A DNA stretch of 21,384 bases from Pseudomonadota bacterium (lineage in GTDB: Bacteria; Myxococcota; UBA9042; PHBI01), in contig SXIE01000193.1 in NCBI GenBank assembly GCA_005772945.1, positions 1-21,384 on the forward strand, given 5' to 3'. Under the pieces are notes generated by a model. It was not told where the DNA came from. It made no database searches and saw nothing but the letters and a program-made list of their open reading frames with translations. Position numbers and translations under genes: made by a program. Positions 1 to 8,308 of this stretch are shown here, in pieces. How positions within the stretch are numbered: position 1 is the stretch's first letter; each line of letters starts with the position of its first letter.

Positions 1-1920
1 GGCCGCCAAGAGCGGGTGGATGACCGTGCCGATGTCTTGGACGGCGACGAACTCCTCGACGTGCGCGCGGTAGGTCAGCATGTCGACGGCCACGACCGCG
101 ACGTAGGCGGCCCAACCGAAGCACGCGTAGGCCGAGCCGCGGTAGGCCTTGTCGTCCCAGACGATCCCGGGCGGCGGCGTGTAGGTCGCGGAGGTCGTGA
201 GCGGCAACCCGTGCTCGGCATGCCAGCGCGCGGCGGCCGCGCGGAATTGTTGGTACTCAAATGATTCCGCGAGCAGACCCGCGCCCTGCAGCGTCGCGAT
301 CAGCTTGTGGCACGCGCGCTCGACCAGCTTGCCGACGACCATGGTCGTGCGCGACGCGACGGTCGGGCCCGAGTCGGGGACGTCGGCGGTGTCGGGGCGC
401 GCCACGCGCACGGCGTCGTAGGGGATCCCGAGCGCGTCGGCGGCGATCTGCGCGAAGATGGTGTTGGTCCCCTGGCCGATCTCGGTCGACGACGCGAGCA
501 CCTCGACGACGCCGTCGGGGAGCAGGCGTACGCCGGCGACCGACGCCAGGTAGACCTCGCCCGAGCCGGTGAAGCCCGAGCCATGGAAGAAGGTCGCGAG
601 CCCGATCCCGCGCTTGATGCGCACCCCCGGCTCCTGGTTGGCGCGCGCGAATTCGACGCGCCGCTCCTCCCATCCCGAGAGGACGAGGGCGCGTTCCATG
701 AGCGCATTCAGATCGATCGGCTCCTGGATCGCCTGCGACGTGGCCGTCAGCGCGCCCGGCGTCAGGAAGTTCTTGCGCCGGAAGGCGTCCGGCGCGAGCC
801 CGACCGCGGCCGCCACGCGGTCCATGTGGCGCTCGACGGCGAAGCAGCTCTGGGGCGCGCCGAAGCCGCGGAAGGCCCCGTGCGGCGGGTGGTTCGTCGC
901 GAGCGCGCGCGAGCGGATGCGGACGTTCGGACACTCATAGGGTCCGGCCGCGTGGATCGTTCCGCGCGAGAGCACGACCGCCGAGAGCGTCGCGTAGGCA
1001 CCGCCGTCGAGGTCGAAGGCGATGTCCATCGCGACCAGGCGGCCGTCGCGCGTGACCGCCGTGCGATGGCGCGTGCGCGAGGGGTGTCGCTTGGTCGTGG
1101 CGACCATGTCCTCGGCGCGATCGTAGATCATCTTGACCGGGCGACCGCCGGCCTTGGCCGAGAGCAGCGCCGCGTGCCCGGCTAGCATGGACGGGTATTC
1201 CTCCTTGCCTCCGAAGCCGCCGCCGGTCGTCGCCTGCACCACGCGGACCTTGTCGGCGGGCAGGCGGAAGAGCGGCTTCAATGCTTTGTGTACGTAATAA
1301 GGGCACTGCAACGAGCCCCACACGGTGACGGACTCGCCGCGCTTGGCGACCGCGATCATGCCCTGCGGCTCGATGTAGAGCTGCTCCTGGGCGCCGGTCT
1401 CGTAGGCGCCCTCGACCACGATGAGCGACGGATCCGCGAACGCGCGCTCGACGTCGCCCTTGTCGATGGCGATGTGCTTGAAGCAGTTGTCATCCTTATA
1501 GAGGAGGACCTCGGCGCGCGCGGCGGCGTCCATGGTGAAGACGGCCGGCAGCGTGTCGATCGCGACGCGGACGTGCTTGCGGCCTTCTTCGGCGCGCACC
1601 TTGTCGGCGTGCGCGAGGAGGACGATGGCCTCCTCCGGGTGCATGACGACGTCCTTGACGAGGTAGGGCTGGTCGGTCTCGATGAGCGTCACGACGTTGT
1701 CGCCGGGGATGTCCGCGTGGGTGACGATGACGAAGTCGGTCCAGTCGAAGGCCGGGTCGAAGACGATCTCGCGCACGCGCCCATGTGCGGCGGTGCTGCG
1801 GACGGTGACCCCGTGGAGGAGCCCCTCGAAGGGCAGGTCATCCGCATAGAGCGCGGCGCCGGTCACCTTCTCGATGCCCTCTTTGCGCAGCGGACTCGTG
1901 CCGACCGCGGGCATGCCCAT
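1..1920 (-). CDS. Xanthine dehydrogenase-type molybdopterin-binding subunit (C-terminus off window)
   Basis: Large subunit of the xanthine oxidase/aldehyde oxidase/CO dehydrogenase family, which holds the molybdenum cofactor and hydroxylates a carbon substrate. I read 640 codons without a stop from the ATG at 1920 to the window edge; the family usually has about 750-800 residues. The N-terminus has the family signature (KVTGAALYADDL). Cofactor-domain motifs follow: GGGFGGKE at residues 233-240, GAFRGFGAPQ at 348-357 and STEIGQG at 478-484. The last visible residues (VQDIGTVIHP) match the usual late conserved block, so the missing part, which normally contains the catalytic Glu, lies to the left. 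The start is fixed by an AGGAG 5 bases upstream. FAD and 2Fe-2S partner subunits are not fused here and may lie beyond the edge. The substrate cannot be told: purine, aldehyde, nicotinate and aromatic-CoA enzymes all share these motifs. Confidence 0.9.
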   Translation of the reverse strand, partial: MGMPAVGTSPLRKEGIEKVTGAALYADDLPFEGLLHGVTVRSTAAHGRVREIVFDPAFDWTDFVIVTHADIPGDNVVTLIETDQPYLVKDVVMHPEEAIVLLAHADKVRAEEGRKHVRVAIDTLPAVFTMDAAARAEVLLYKDDNCFKHIAIDKGDVERAFADPSLIVVEGAYETGAQEQLYIEPQGMIAVAKRGESVTVWGSLQCPYYVHKALKPLFRLPADKVRVVQATTGGGFGGKEEYPSMLAGHAALLSAKAGGRPVKMIYDRAEDMVATTKRHPSRTRHRTAVTRDGRLVAMDIAFDLDGGAYATLSAVVLSRGTIHAAGPYECPNVRIRSRALATNHPPHGAFRGFGAPQSCFAVERHMDRVAAAVGLAPDAFRRKNFLTPGALTATSQAIQEPIDLNALMERALVLSGWEERRVEFARANQEPGVRIKRGIGLATFFHGSGFTGSGEVYLASVAGVRLLPDGVVEVLASSTEIGQGTNTIFAQIAADALGIPYDAVRVARPDTADVPDSGPTVASRTTMVVGKLVERACHKLIATLQGAGLLAESFEYQQFRAAAARWHAEHGLPLTTSATYTPPPGIVWDDKAYRGSAYACFGWAAYVAVVAVDMLTYRAHVEEFVAVQDIGTVIHPLLAA

Positions 1921-1960
1921 GTTCACTCCTTGGCCGCCGTGGCCCCGCACCTGAGGCCGT

Positions 1961-2028
1961 GCGGTCGCGACCGCTGGCCCGCCGGGGGCCGTACCCCCCT
2001 GGCTAAGCCGAAGGGGCGCGGCTGTCAA
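1961..2028 (-). promoter_or_regulatory. Candidate promoter and operator of the molybdenum hydroxylase gene
   Basis: A perfect TTGACA (-35 hexamer) reads leftward at 2028-2023, followed after 17 bases by a weak -10 (TAGCCA, 2005-2000). Just downstream lie a G5/C5 inverted repeat (1984-1998) and a 14-base perfect palindrome, GCGGTCGCGACCGC (1961-1974), where a repressor could bind. The palindrome overlaps a second small inverted repeat (CCGCAC/GTGCGG, 1945-1964). The motifs are seen directly; the promoter and operator roles are inferred. The same 212-base gap must also hold the promoter of the rightward stress-protein gene, which I could not identify. Confidence 0.4.
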
Positions 2029-2132
2029 CGACGCCCTTGGCGCTGTCGACGCGACGCCCCCCGCGCAGCGCGGCGGTGCCGCGACCGCTTGCGGCCTGCC
2101 GCTGCTCGTGTTCCTCTGAGCGTGGAGGATCC

Positions 2133-2558
2133 ATGGATCTCCAGCGTGTTGCCCGCGTTCTCGTCGCCCTCGACTTCTCCGAACTCTCGCTGTCGGCCGT
2201 GCGCACCGCCTTGTCGATTGCGGGGCCGGAGAAAGTGCATCTCGTTCACGTCCTGCCGGTGATGGGCGGACTGCACTGGATGACCGGCAAGGCGGACGAA
2301 GAGGCGCGCACCGAGGTCGTCACCGAGCGTATCCAGCGCGAGCTCGCGACCGCCCAGATCGCGACCGACGGCATGACGTTTCACGTCGTGGTCGGCGCGC
2401 CCGGACCCGAGATCTGCGACCTCGCGCACCGTCTCGGCGTCGAGCTCGTCGTCATCGGCTCGCACGGGCACAAGGGCGGGTTCCAGCGTCTGCTCATGGG
2501 ATCGACCGCCTACGCGGTCGTCCGACACGTCAAGACCTCGGTCCTGGTCGTACGCTGA
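2133..2558 (+). CDS. Universal stress protein (UspA family)
   Basis: Single-domain universal stress protein of 141 residues, the usual length. It starts with the beta-strand/ATP-site sequence RVARVLVALDFSELS, where the family has VLVPVDFSE, and has the conserved HVL strand after it. The C-terminal nucleotide-binding loop is GSHGHKGGFQRLLMGS; the spacing between the second Gly and the final Gly-Ser is ten residues rather than the nine of the classic GxxG-x9-G(S/T) motif, so ATP binding is likely but not certain. The chosen ATG has GGAGG four bases upstream; in-frame upstream codons read into the GC-rich intergenic region and look non-coding. The gene lies 12 bases before the CoA-transferase gene, so the two are probably cotranscribed. 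Universal stress proteins are often coupled to metabolic or energy stress, which fits an acyl-CoA enzyme partner. Confidence 0.92.
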   Translation: MDLQRVARVLVALDFSELSLSAVRTALSIAGPEKVHLVHVLPVMGGLHWMTGKADEEARTEVVTERIQRELATAQIATDGMTFHVVVGAPGPEICDLAHRLGVELVVIGSHGHKGGFQRLLMGSTAYAVVRHVKTSVLVVR

Positions 2559-2570
2559 GGGCACCTCGCC

Positions 2571-3857
2571 ATGCGCTGCCAAACCGCTCTCGAGTGCATC
2601 GCGCGCCTGCCCCTTCCCGCGCACGGGGGCCGCGTCTTCGTCCACGGCGCGTGCGCGACGCCCCATCGCCTGCTCGCCGCGCTGGTCGAGAGCGCCGAGC
2701 GTTTCCGCGGGCTCGAGCTCATCCATCTCCACACGCACGGGCCCGCGCGCTACGCCGCCCGCGACATGCATCGCCACTTCCGGGTGGCGAACCTCTTCGT
2801 CGCGCCGAACATGCGCCACCAGCTCGACGGCGAGGCGGTCGATTATCTGCCGCTGTTCCTGTCGGAGATCCCGGCGCTGTTCCGATCGCGCCGGCGCCCG
2901 CTGGATGCGGCGCTCTTGCACCTCTCGCCGCCTGACGCCCACGGCTATTGCACGCTCGGCATGAGCGTCGACGTGGCGCTCGCGGCCGCCGAGTCCGCGC
3001 CCCACGTGGTCGCCGAGATCAACCGCCAGATGCCGCGCGTTCACGGCGCCGGCGTGATCCACCTCTCGCGCCTCGACGCCTACGTCGAGGTCGACGAGCC
3101 GATCGACCAGGTCGCGCCGTCGCTCGCCAACCCGATCCACGACGAGATCGCGCGCTACGTCGCCCAACGCATCGAGGACGGCGCGACCTTGCAGATGGGG
3201 ATCGGCGCCGTTCCCGACGCCGTCCTGCGCGCGCTGGGCGGCCACCGCCACCTCGGGATCCACACCGAGATGTTCTCGGACGGGGTCGTCGATCTCATCG
3301 CCACGGGCGCCGTCGACAACAGCCGGAAGACCATCCTGCGCGGCCAGACGACCGCCAGCTTCGTCATGGGCAGCCGCCGCCTCATCGACTTCGTCGACGA
3401 CAACCCGGCGGTCACGCTGCACTGCGCCTCGTTCGTCAACGACACCCGCACCATCCGCAAGAACCCGAAGGTCGTCGCCATCAACTCGGCGGTCGAGCTC
3501 GATCTGACCGGCCAAATCTGCGCCGATTCGGTCGGTGCCCGCATCATTTCCGGGGTCGGCGGGCAGATGGACTTCATGCGCGGCGCCTCGCTGTCCGAGG
3601 GCGGCAAGCCCATCATCGCGCTCACGGCGCGCACCGACAAAGGTCACCCGCGCATCGTGCCCGAGCTCGCGTCGGGCGCCGGCGTCGTCACGACGCGCGG
3701 CCACGTTCACTACGTCGCGACCGAGTACGGCATCGTCGATCTCTACGGCAAGACGCTTGGCGAGCGGGCCCGCGCCCTCATCAGCGTCGCCCATCCCGAC
3801 GACCGCGAGGGGCTCGCCCGGGCCTGGACCGATCGACTGCGGCGCGCGACCCACTGA
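2571..3857 (+). CDS. Acetyl-CoA hydrolase / 4-hydroxybutyrate CoA-transferase family protein
   Basis: A 428-residue cytoplasmic enzyme of the acetyl-CoA hydrolase/transferase family (Cat1, 4-hydroxybutyrate CoA-transferase, succinyl-CoA:acetate CoA-transferase). These enzymes move CoA between carboxylic acids through a glutamyl-CoA thioester. Family landmarks are LQMGIGAVPDAVL (about 207-219), GIHTEMFSDG with the presumed catalytic Glu233, and a C-terminal block GVGGQMDFMRGASLSEGGK followed by YVATEYGIVDLYGKT. Length and motif order match the complete family fold, so it should be active. The acyl donor and acceptor cannot be read from the sequence. It is the second gene of a likely operon with the universal stress protein and is followed by a small hairpin. 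A role in acetate, butyrate or succinate CoA exchange during starvation is an inference. Confidence 0.92.
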   Translation: MRCQTALECIARLPLPAHGGRVFVHGACATPHRLLAALVESAERFRGLELIHLHTHGPARYAARDMHRHFRVANLFVAPNMRHQLDGEAVDYLPLFLSEIPALFRSRRRPLDAALLHLSPPDAHGYCTLGMSVDVALAAAESAPHVVAEINRQMPRVHGAGVIHLSRLDAYVEVDEPIDQVAPSLANPIHDEIARYVAQRIEDGATLQMGIGAVPDAVLRALGGHRHLGIHTEMFSDGVVDLIATGAVDNSRKTILRGQTTASFVMGSRRLIDFVDDNPAVTLHCASFVNDTRTIRKNPKVVAINSAVELDLTGQICADSVGARIISGVGGQMDFMRGASLSEGGKPIIALTARTDKGHPRIVPELASGAGVVTTRGHVHYVATEYGIVDLYGKTLGERARALISVAHPDDREGLARAWTDRLRRATH

Positions 3858-3860
3858 GTA

Positions 3861-3877
3861 CGCGCCGTCGGGGCGCG
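3861..3877 (+). terminator. Possible terminator hairpin after the CoA-transferase gene
   Basis: Perfect 6-base-pair stem CGCGCC/GGCGCG around a 5-base loop, starting three bases after the stop codon. No T run follows, so intrinsic termination is doubtful; it may only protect the 3' end or be a chance of the high GC content. Confidence 0.3.
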
Positions 3878-3996
3878 GCTCACGGCACGATGTTCGCGAG
3901 GACGCGCTCCTCCTCGTCGACGACCAGCACCGCGCCTCCGACGACGCCGACTGCCGCGGGGCGGTTGAGTGCGCCGGGGAGCGCGCCCGGCAGGCC

Positions 3997-5094
3997 CTAC
4001 TCGTCGGCCAACAACGTGCCTTTCAAGATGGCCTTCAGACGCGCCGCGAAGAGCGTCGGCTCCTCATAGAACGGAAAGTGCGCGCTCGCTTCGAACCAGA
4101 CCAGCCGGTGCGGCCCGCGGATGCCTTTGCTGTAAGCCTCGACCAGCGGCGCCGGCGTGTCGTAGTCATGGCGGCCCATGAAGAAGAACAGCGGCACCGT
4201 GTCGTCGCTGTGCAGGACGCGTGCGTCCCACGCGGTGACCCGCGGGTCATCGAAGAGGCGGGCCGAGAATTCGACACCCGCACTCCATGGGTCCTCGCGC
4301 CCCTGATAGGCGGCGCTCTCCAGAATCGCCGCCTCGACGGCGTCCGAACCGGTTTCGCCGTAGAGGTCACCGCCGAAGTAGCCGACCCACTCGTTCGTCA
4401 CGGCGAAGCCGTCCGCCAGAGAGTCGCACGCGGCCGCGGCTGGCGGTCCGTACGTGAAGTCGTCGTTGGGCCGCCCGACGCAGGTCAGGGCGTCGATCGC
4501 CTCCTGGTTGCCCGCGGCCCGGGCCTTGGCCAACGCGAAGTCGTAGCTGCCCTGTTCGTTTTCGGCGACCTGCACGACCTGCCCCGCGCCGATGTAGCCC
4601 TCGTAGTCATCCGGAAAACGCTTCACGAGCTCGAGCCCGATCATCGTGCCCATCGAGTGGCCGAGCACGTAGACGCGCGTGTCGCCGATCCGGCCGAGGT
4701 GCACGAGGACCCGGGCGCGGACCGCGTGCGCGTCCTCGACAAACTGCGCGAGCGTCATCGACGCCGGATCCACGTTCTCCGAATACGAAAGTCCGGCGCC
4801 GCGCTGGTCGTAGCTCACGACGACGAAGTCGTGTTCCAGCGCGGGGACGTGGGTGTGGAGGAGGTCGATCATCGCAAAGCCCGGGCCGCCGTGAATCACG
4901 AGCAGCAGCGGCAGGGACGCATGATCGCCGCGGGCGCGCACTTCCAGCGAGGTACCGTTCACGGTCAGCCGGTCGGCCCAGGCGACGGCGCCACTCGAGG
5001 GCCCTGGGGTGTCATCGGGCGTGCCTCTCGCGCCGCGTCCGCACGCGGCGAGCCACACACACAGAAGCAGCACATGGCGGAGCGGACCACGCAT
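3997..5094 (-). CDS. Lipoprotein alpha/beta hydrolase, proline iminopeptidase-like (S33)
   Basis: A 365-residue exported serine hydrolase. Residues 1-18 form a lipoprotein signal (hydrophobic HVLLLCVWLAAC, lipobox Cys18), so the enzyme should be lipid-anchored outside the cytoplasm. The hydrolase fold is complete: oxyanion motif HGGPG at 68-72, DQRGAGLS as in proline iminopeptidases, nucleophile elbow GHSMG with Ser147, the acid in MGRHDYD (Asp310) and His339 in ASAHF. The cap region between about 170 and 260 does not reveal substrate. I chose the ATG at 5094 because it gives a compact signal peptide; an in-frame ATG at 5136 adds 14 residues and has a slightly better upstream AGGG, so the start is uncertain. 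It probably cleaves N-terminal residues from peptides or hydrolyses small esters. It lies downstream, on the same strand, of the split protease gene (about 170-210 bases away) and could be read from the same transcript. Confidence 0.87.
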   Translation of the reverse strand: MRGPLRHVLLLCVWLAACGRGARGTPDDTPGPSSGAVAWADRLTVNGTSLEVRARGDHASLPLLLVIHGGPGFAMIDLLHTHVPALEHDFVVVSYDQRGAGLSYSENVDPASMTLAQFVEDAHAVRARVLVHLGRIGDTRVYVLGHSMGTMIGLELVKRFPDDYEGYIGAGQVVQVAENEQGSYDFALAKARAAGNQEAIDALTCVGRPNDDFTYGPPAAAACDSLADGFAVTNEWVGYFGGDLYGETGSDAVEAAILESAAYQGREDPWSAGVEFSARLFDDPRVTAWDARVLHSDDTVPLFFFMGRHDYDTPAPLVEAYSKGIRGPHRLVWFEASAHFPFYEEPTLFAARLKAILKGTLLADE

Positions 5095-5245
5095 GGGGGC
5101 GTGCGCGAACGTGGGTGCTGCGTGTGTGGTCGTCATGCGCCCTGGTTGTCCTCGTGGTTGTTCGATCCTCGAGCCTCGGAGTGCCACATCGTACCACACG
5201 CAAGAAACGCCGGCGCGTAGGCGACGTCCGCGAGCTCGAGGGTGT

Positions 5246-5267
5246 CGAGCGCGCGGCGCGGCGCTCG
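5246..5267 (-). terminator. Inverted repeat downstream of the thrombospondin-repeat gene
   Basis: A 7-base-pair stem (CGAGCGC/GCGCTCG) with an 8-base GC loop about 40 bases past the stop of the leftward gene. A smaller GTGAG/CTCAC stem lies at 5291-5304, directly next to that stop. No T run follows either. They may attenuate transcription between this gene and the hydrolase; function is unproven. Confidence 0.25.
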
Positions 5268-5306
5268 CATAGACGACGCCTTCGGCGAACGTGAGCGCTC
5301 TCACCG

Positions 5307-6344
5307 TCAGAGCCGCGCGAACCCTCGCACGAACGCCGCGCGGATGCAGTTCGTGTCGGCCCCGCAGCCGAGGCTCGCTCGCGACGCCCCCGTGGCGCGC
5401 GCATACACCGTCTCGAGCGCCCAGGCGGCCAGGTGCTGCTGAACCTTGCGGTCGCGTGCAAGTGTCGTCGCGCTCCGCGACGGCGCCTGAAGACGCGTCA
5501 GGTGCTCGAGCACCAGCAACGCGCTCGTATCGAACGGGGCCGTCAGCCCGTACTGGACGAGCGCCTTCTCGCGCTCGTAGGGGACCGGATCCTCGAGGCG
5601 CTTCTGGAGTTCGTCCGCAGTGAAGGCGCGCGCGCAGTCGACCACCGTGCACGGCTGGACGAACAGGTCCCCCTCGGGGGCGAGCGTCGTGTCGAAGCCG
5701 CAGCTGCCGGTTCCCATCGCGCGCAGGCACTGGTCACTCGCATCGCAGGCCGATCCGACGCCGTTCTTGTCCAGGTCGAACTGGTCGTCGTTGAAGACGG
5801 TCGGGCAGTTGTCCTGGCCGTTGAGGACGCCGTCGTCGTCAATGTCGGCGTCGCAGGCATCGCCCTTCGGATCCCCGTCGACATTGCTCTGGTCGGCGTT
5901 GGCCGTACGCACGCAGTTGTCGCAGGCGTCGCCGATCCCGTCGGCATCGGCGTCGGCCTGGCCGGCCGCATGGTGGCTCGCGCCAAGGAGGATCGGGTTG
6001 GCGATGAGCGGGCAGTTGTCCTGGCTATTCGCGACCCCGTCCCCGTCGACGTCGGGATCGCAGTCGTCGCCGATCCCATCGACATCCAGATCCGCCTGCG
6101 CCGGATTGGCCGAGGCCGCGCAGTTGTCGCAGGCGTCGCCGAGGCCGTCCTGGTCCGCGTCCCACTGGGCCTGGTTCTTGGCCAGCTTGCAGTTGTCGCA
6201 GCCGTTGCCGACGCCGTCCACGTCCGCGTCGGCCTGATCCGGATTCGACACGTCGGGGCAGTTGTCGGCGGCATCGAGGACACCGTCGCCGTCGGGATCC
6301 TCGCAGGTGCCGCTCCAGTAGTCGGCGCTCTCGAGATGCTTCAT
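5307..6344 (-). CDS. Thrombospondin type 3 repeat protein, downstream half of a split protease gene
   Basis: A 345-codon frame made of about nine calcium-binding thrombospondin type 3 repeats (for example [27 protein letters not shown]) over roughly residues 12-220, then about 125 residues of unknown, helix-rich C-terminal domain with several Cys. Between repeats about halfway along there is an insertion ([10 protein letters not shown]) that interrupts the usual NPDQ spacing. The first possible ATG (6344) overlaps the stop of the upstream protease frame by four bases (ATGA). There is no signal peptide, although such repeats fold with calcium outside the cytoplasm, so an independent cytoplasmic protein makes little sense. 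I think this is the C-terminal part of the upstream lipoprotein protease, separated by a one-base deletion or a sequencing error. The alternative is genuine translational coupling of two genes. Confidence 0.75.
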   Translation of the reverse strand: MKHLESADYWSGTCEDPDGDGVLDAADNCPDVSNPDQADADVDGVGNGCDNCKLAKNQAQWDADQDGLGDACDNCAASANPAQADLDVDGIGDDCDPDVDGDGVANSQDNCPLIANPILLGASHHAAGQADADADGIGDACDNCVRTANADQSNVDGDPKGDACDADIDDDGVLNGQDNCPTVFNDDQFDLDKNGVGSACDASDQCLRAMGTGSCGFDTTLAPEGDLFVQPCTVVDCARAFTADELQKRLEDPVPYEREKALVQYGLTAPFDTSALLVLEHLTRLQAPSRSATTLARDRKVQQHLAAWALETVYARATGASRASLGCGADTNCIRAAFVRGFARL

Positions 6345-8161
6345 GTTGGGTCGTCGCGCAGGACATACGGCAGCGAGTGGCGCTGATAGCGGTCGTAGCG
6401 ACCCGGGCAGTAGTCGCACGCGTCGCCCACCGCGTCGCCGTCGAAGTCCCCCTGGTCCTTGTTCCAGCCGAAGGGGCAGTTGTCTTTGAGATCCGGAACG
6501 CCGTCGCCGTCGGTGTCCTTCTTCCAGGACGCGGACGCCGGAATGGTGCTGAGGATCGCTCCGTCGGGTCCGCGCACGCCGGCGCTGACGCTCTTGATCA
6601 CCGTGTAGTGCGTCCACTCGGTGGCGAGCGTGCCCTTGGAGAATGCCGGGAGGAACAGCATGCGCTTGGTGCTCAGGGGCGCGACGGGGCTGCCCGAGGT
6701 ACCGGGCGTTCGGAGCACGACGAACTCGTCTTTGCCCTTGGTCGCTTGGTCGCTCTCGGTCGACTCACCGTGGCTGTTCTTGATGATGAAGTACTGCTCG
6801 TTGGCGTCGTTGACGGCGGCGAGGTAGCCGACCACGGCGACCTCGTGGTTCGACCAGAACTTGTAGAGCGTGCCGCCGAAGACCCGATCGGGCGCAGCGG
6901 CCTTCGCTGCGTCGCTCTGATCGGCGTCGACGAAGACGGCGTTGCCGGCCGAGTCGAGTTGGCCCAGCGGGGCCGGATCGACCCGCACGAAGGACCACTC
7001 GGGATTGCCGGCGTCGGCGTGGACGCGCGCGCCAGCGAGCCACCACTTGATCGTGGTCACCACCGGGTAACCGGCCTTCACGGCGGCTTTGACGAGGTCA
7101 TCGACCTGCTGATAATCGACCTCGATCGTGCCGTCCTGGAACCCCTTCGCCGTGCACGTCGTCTTCTGTTTCGTGCCGACGTCGAGGCACTGGTCGCCGA
7201 CGATCTTCTGCTCGCTGGCCGCCGAGACCACCAGCGCGCCCGCCGCGACCTCGACGGCCTCGGTGCACTGAGTGACGGCCTTGCCGGTCGTCAGGTTGGC
7301 GGCGTTCGAGCACGCCACGACCCCGCCGTTGCCGGCCGTGGACGGGAGATCGAGCCACAGCGACTCCGCCGAGAAGTTCTTGCTGGCGGGCCCGTACATG
7401 GTCTCGAGCATCGTGCCCATCTCGCCGCCGCTCCAGTCGTTGGGCTGGACGCCCGAGGGCGCGGCGGCGTGAAAGGCCATGTACGGAAAGGTACTTTCGA
7501 GCGTCGCCTGGTAGCAGTGGGGGAGGCCCGTGGGGCACGTTGTGCCGGTCTTCCAGCGCGTGTAGGCCGCGGCCTCGGCGAGATCGACCGGGCTGAAGGA
7601 CGCGTTCTGGCCGCCGAGTTGGTAGCCCGCGAGGGTCTCCATCGCGGTCAGCGCCGCATGCGTTTGGCACGTCCCGTAGCTGCCCTGTTGCTTCACGCGC
7701 GTCAGGCGATTGGCACCGTTGCACTGCCCGAGAAAGACCATCCAGTAGTCGCGGCTGGCGCCCGTTCCGTCGAGATCGAGCGTGACCTTTTCGGGCGCGC
7801 ACGCCTCGCCGCCGATGGCCGGCAGCGGCGACACGACCGGGGGCGCGGTGGGCGTGGCGGGCGACGCGAGGGTCAAGGCCGGCAGCTTCGCGACCGATCG
7901 GCTGAGCTTCTGGAGCTCGTATTCGAGCGAGCCCGGTAGCGTGCCCGACAGCTTCTGATTGATAGGCGAGATGAACGCCGGCGTCGCGCCCTCGCTGGCC
8001 GCGACCGCGCACCCCGCGGCGCTTGCCGTGCAATCGAAGGCGCTATAGGCGCTCGGCTGGTCGACGATTCCGAGAGGCGGGACGACCACGTCGGTACAGG
8101 CGATGAGGGGCAGCGCGGTCAGCGCGGCGAGGACGAAGTACGATCGCTCTTGCGGATCCAT
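6341..8161 (-). CDS. Papain-like (C1) lipoprotein protease with thrombospondin type 3 repeats
   Basis: A 606-residue exported cysteine protease. The signal peptide ends in a lipobox (LPLIAC, Cys22). A linker rich in Ser, Thr, Pro and Ala (about 90-120) precedes the peptidase domain. The papain active site is complete: oxyanion Gln159 and Cys165 in [10 protein letters not shown], with the same six-residue spacing as papain Gln19/Cys25; His439 in NHEVAVVGY; Asn462 in IIKNSHG. The usual Trp after the nucleophile and the paired Cys before it are replaced (SYGTCQT instead of SCGSCW). Two thrombospondin type 3 repeats ([18 protein letters not shown]) begin near residue 546 and the frame then stops abruptly at 6341. 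Repeats continue in the next frame downstream. The start at 8161 is supported by AGGGAG five bases upstream. Likely a surface-anchored, calcium-stabilised protease. Confidence 0.87.
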   Translation of the reverse strand: MDPQERSYFVLAALTALPLIACTDVVVPPLGIVDQPSAYSAFDCTASAAGCAVAASEGATPAFISPINQKLSGTLPGSLEYELQKLSRSVAKLPALTLASPATPTAPPVVSPLPAIGGEACAPEKVTLDLDGTGASRDYWMVFLGQCNGANRLTRVKQQGSYGTCQTHAALTAMETLAGYQLGGQNASFSPVDLAEAAAYTRWKTGTTCPTGLPHCYQATLESTFPYMAFHAAAPSGVQPNDWSGGEMGTMLETMYGPASKNFSAESLWLDLPSTAGNGGVVACSNAANLTTGKAVTQCTEAVEVAAGALVVSAASEQKIVGDQCLDVGTKQKTTCTAKGFQDGTIEVDYQQVDDLVKAAVKAGYPVVTTIKWWLAGARVHADAGNPEWSFVRVDPAPLGQLDSAGNAVFVDADQSDAAKAAAPDRVFGGTLYKFWSNHEVAVVGYLAAVNDANEQYFIIKNSHGESTESDQATKGKDEFVVLRTPGTSGSPVAPLSTKRMLFLPAFSKGTLATEWTHYTVIKSVSAGVRGPDGAILSTIPASASWKKDTDGDGVPDLKDNCPFGWNKDQGDFDGDAVGDACDYCPGRYDRYQRHSLPYVLRDDPT

Positions 8162-8186
8162 CGGTTCTCCCTGGGGCGTGATGAGG

Positions 8187-8210
8187 CGGGCGCGCGTCCG
8201 GGCGCGCGTC
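8187..8210. repeat. Perfect 12-base tandem direct repeat in a divergent intergenic region
   Basis: Two adjacent copies of CGGGCGCGCGTC lie 26 bases upstream of the protease start codon, in the 147-base gap shared with the divergent membrane-protein gene. It could be a regulator site, but a simple GC-rich duplication is as likely. Confidence 0.5.
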
Positions 8211-8308
8211 TCGTTCACCCGCGGCGCGGGGAAGAAGCGAAATCTGTTTGCGAGGAACGTCGCGCGCACGCGTGACGGGATGGCGGATCGGCCCGTAGAG
8301 TGGGAGGC

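Noticed and set aside
2025..3854. A 609-codon leftward open frame opposite the stress-protein and CoA-transferase genes
   Set aside because: It is the mirror of two clearly recognisable genes, is rich in Arg, Asp and Val, and contains no domain motif.
3880..3996. In-frame open stretch of 38 codons after the TAG of the alpha/beta hydrolase gene, with protein-like composition (AVLVVDEEERVLANIVP)
   Set aside because: The hydrolase fold is complete before the stop, and open frames of this length are common at this GC content. Readthrough or a decayed extension cannot be excluded, but nothing supports it.
5137..5730. Long upstream extension of the hydrolase frame without a stop
   Set aside because: It runs antisense-free but out of frame through the thrombospondin-repeat coding region and reads as Arg/Ala/Gly-rich noise; the lipoprotein signal at 5094-5041 marks the real start region.
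5600..6530. Regular spacing of GTTGTC/GCAGTTGTC-like strings suggesting a DNA repeat array or CRISPR
   Set aside because: The periodicity comes from codons for DNC in thrombospondin type 3 repeats; units vary in length and sequence and are under protein-level constraint.
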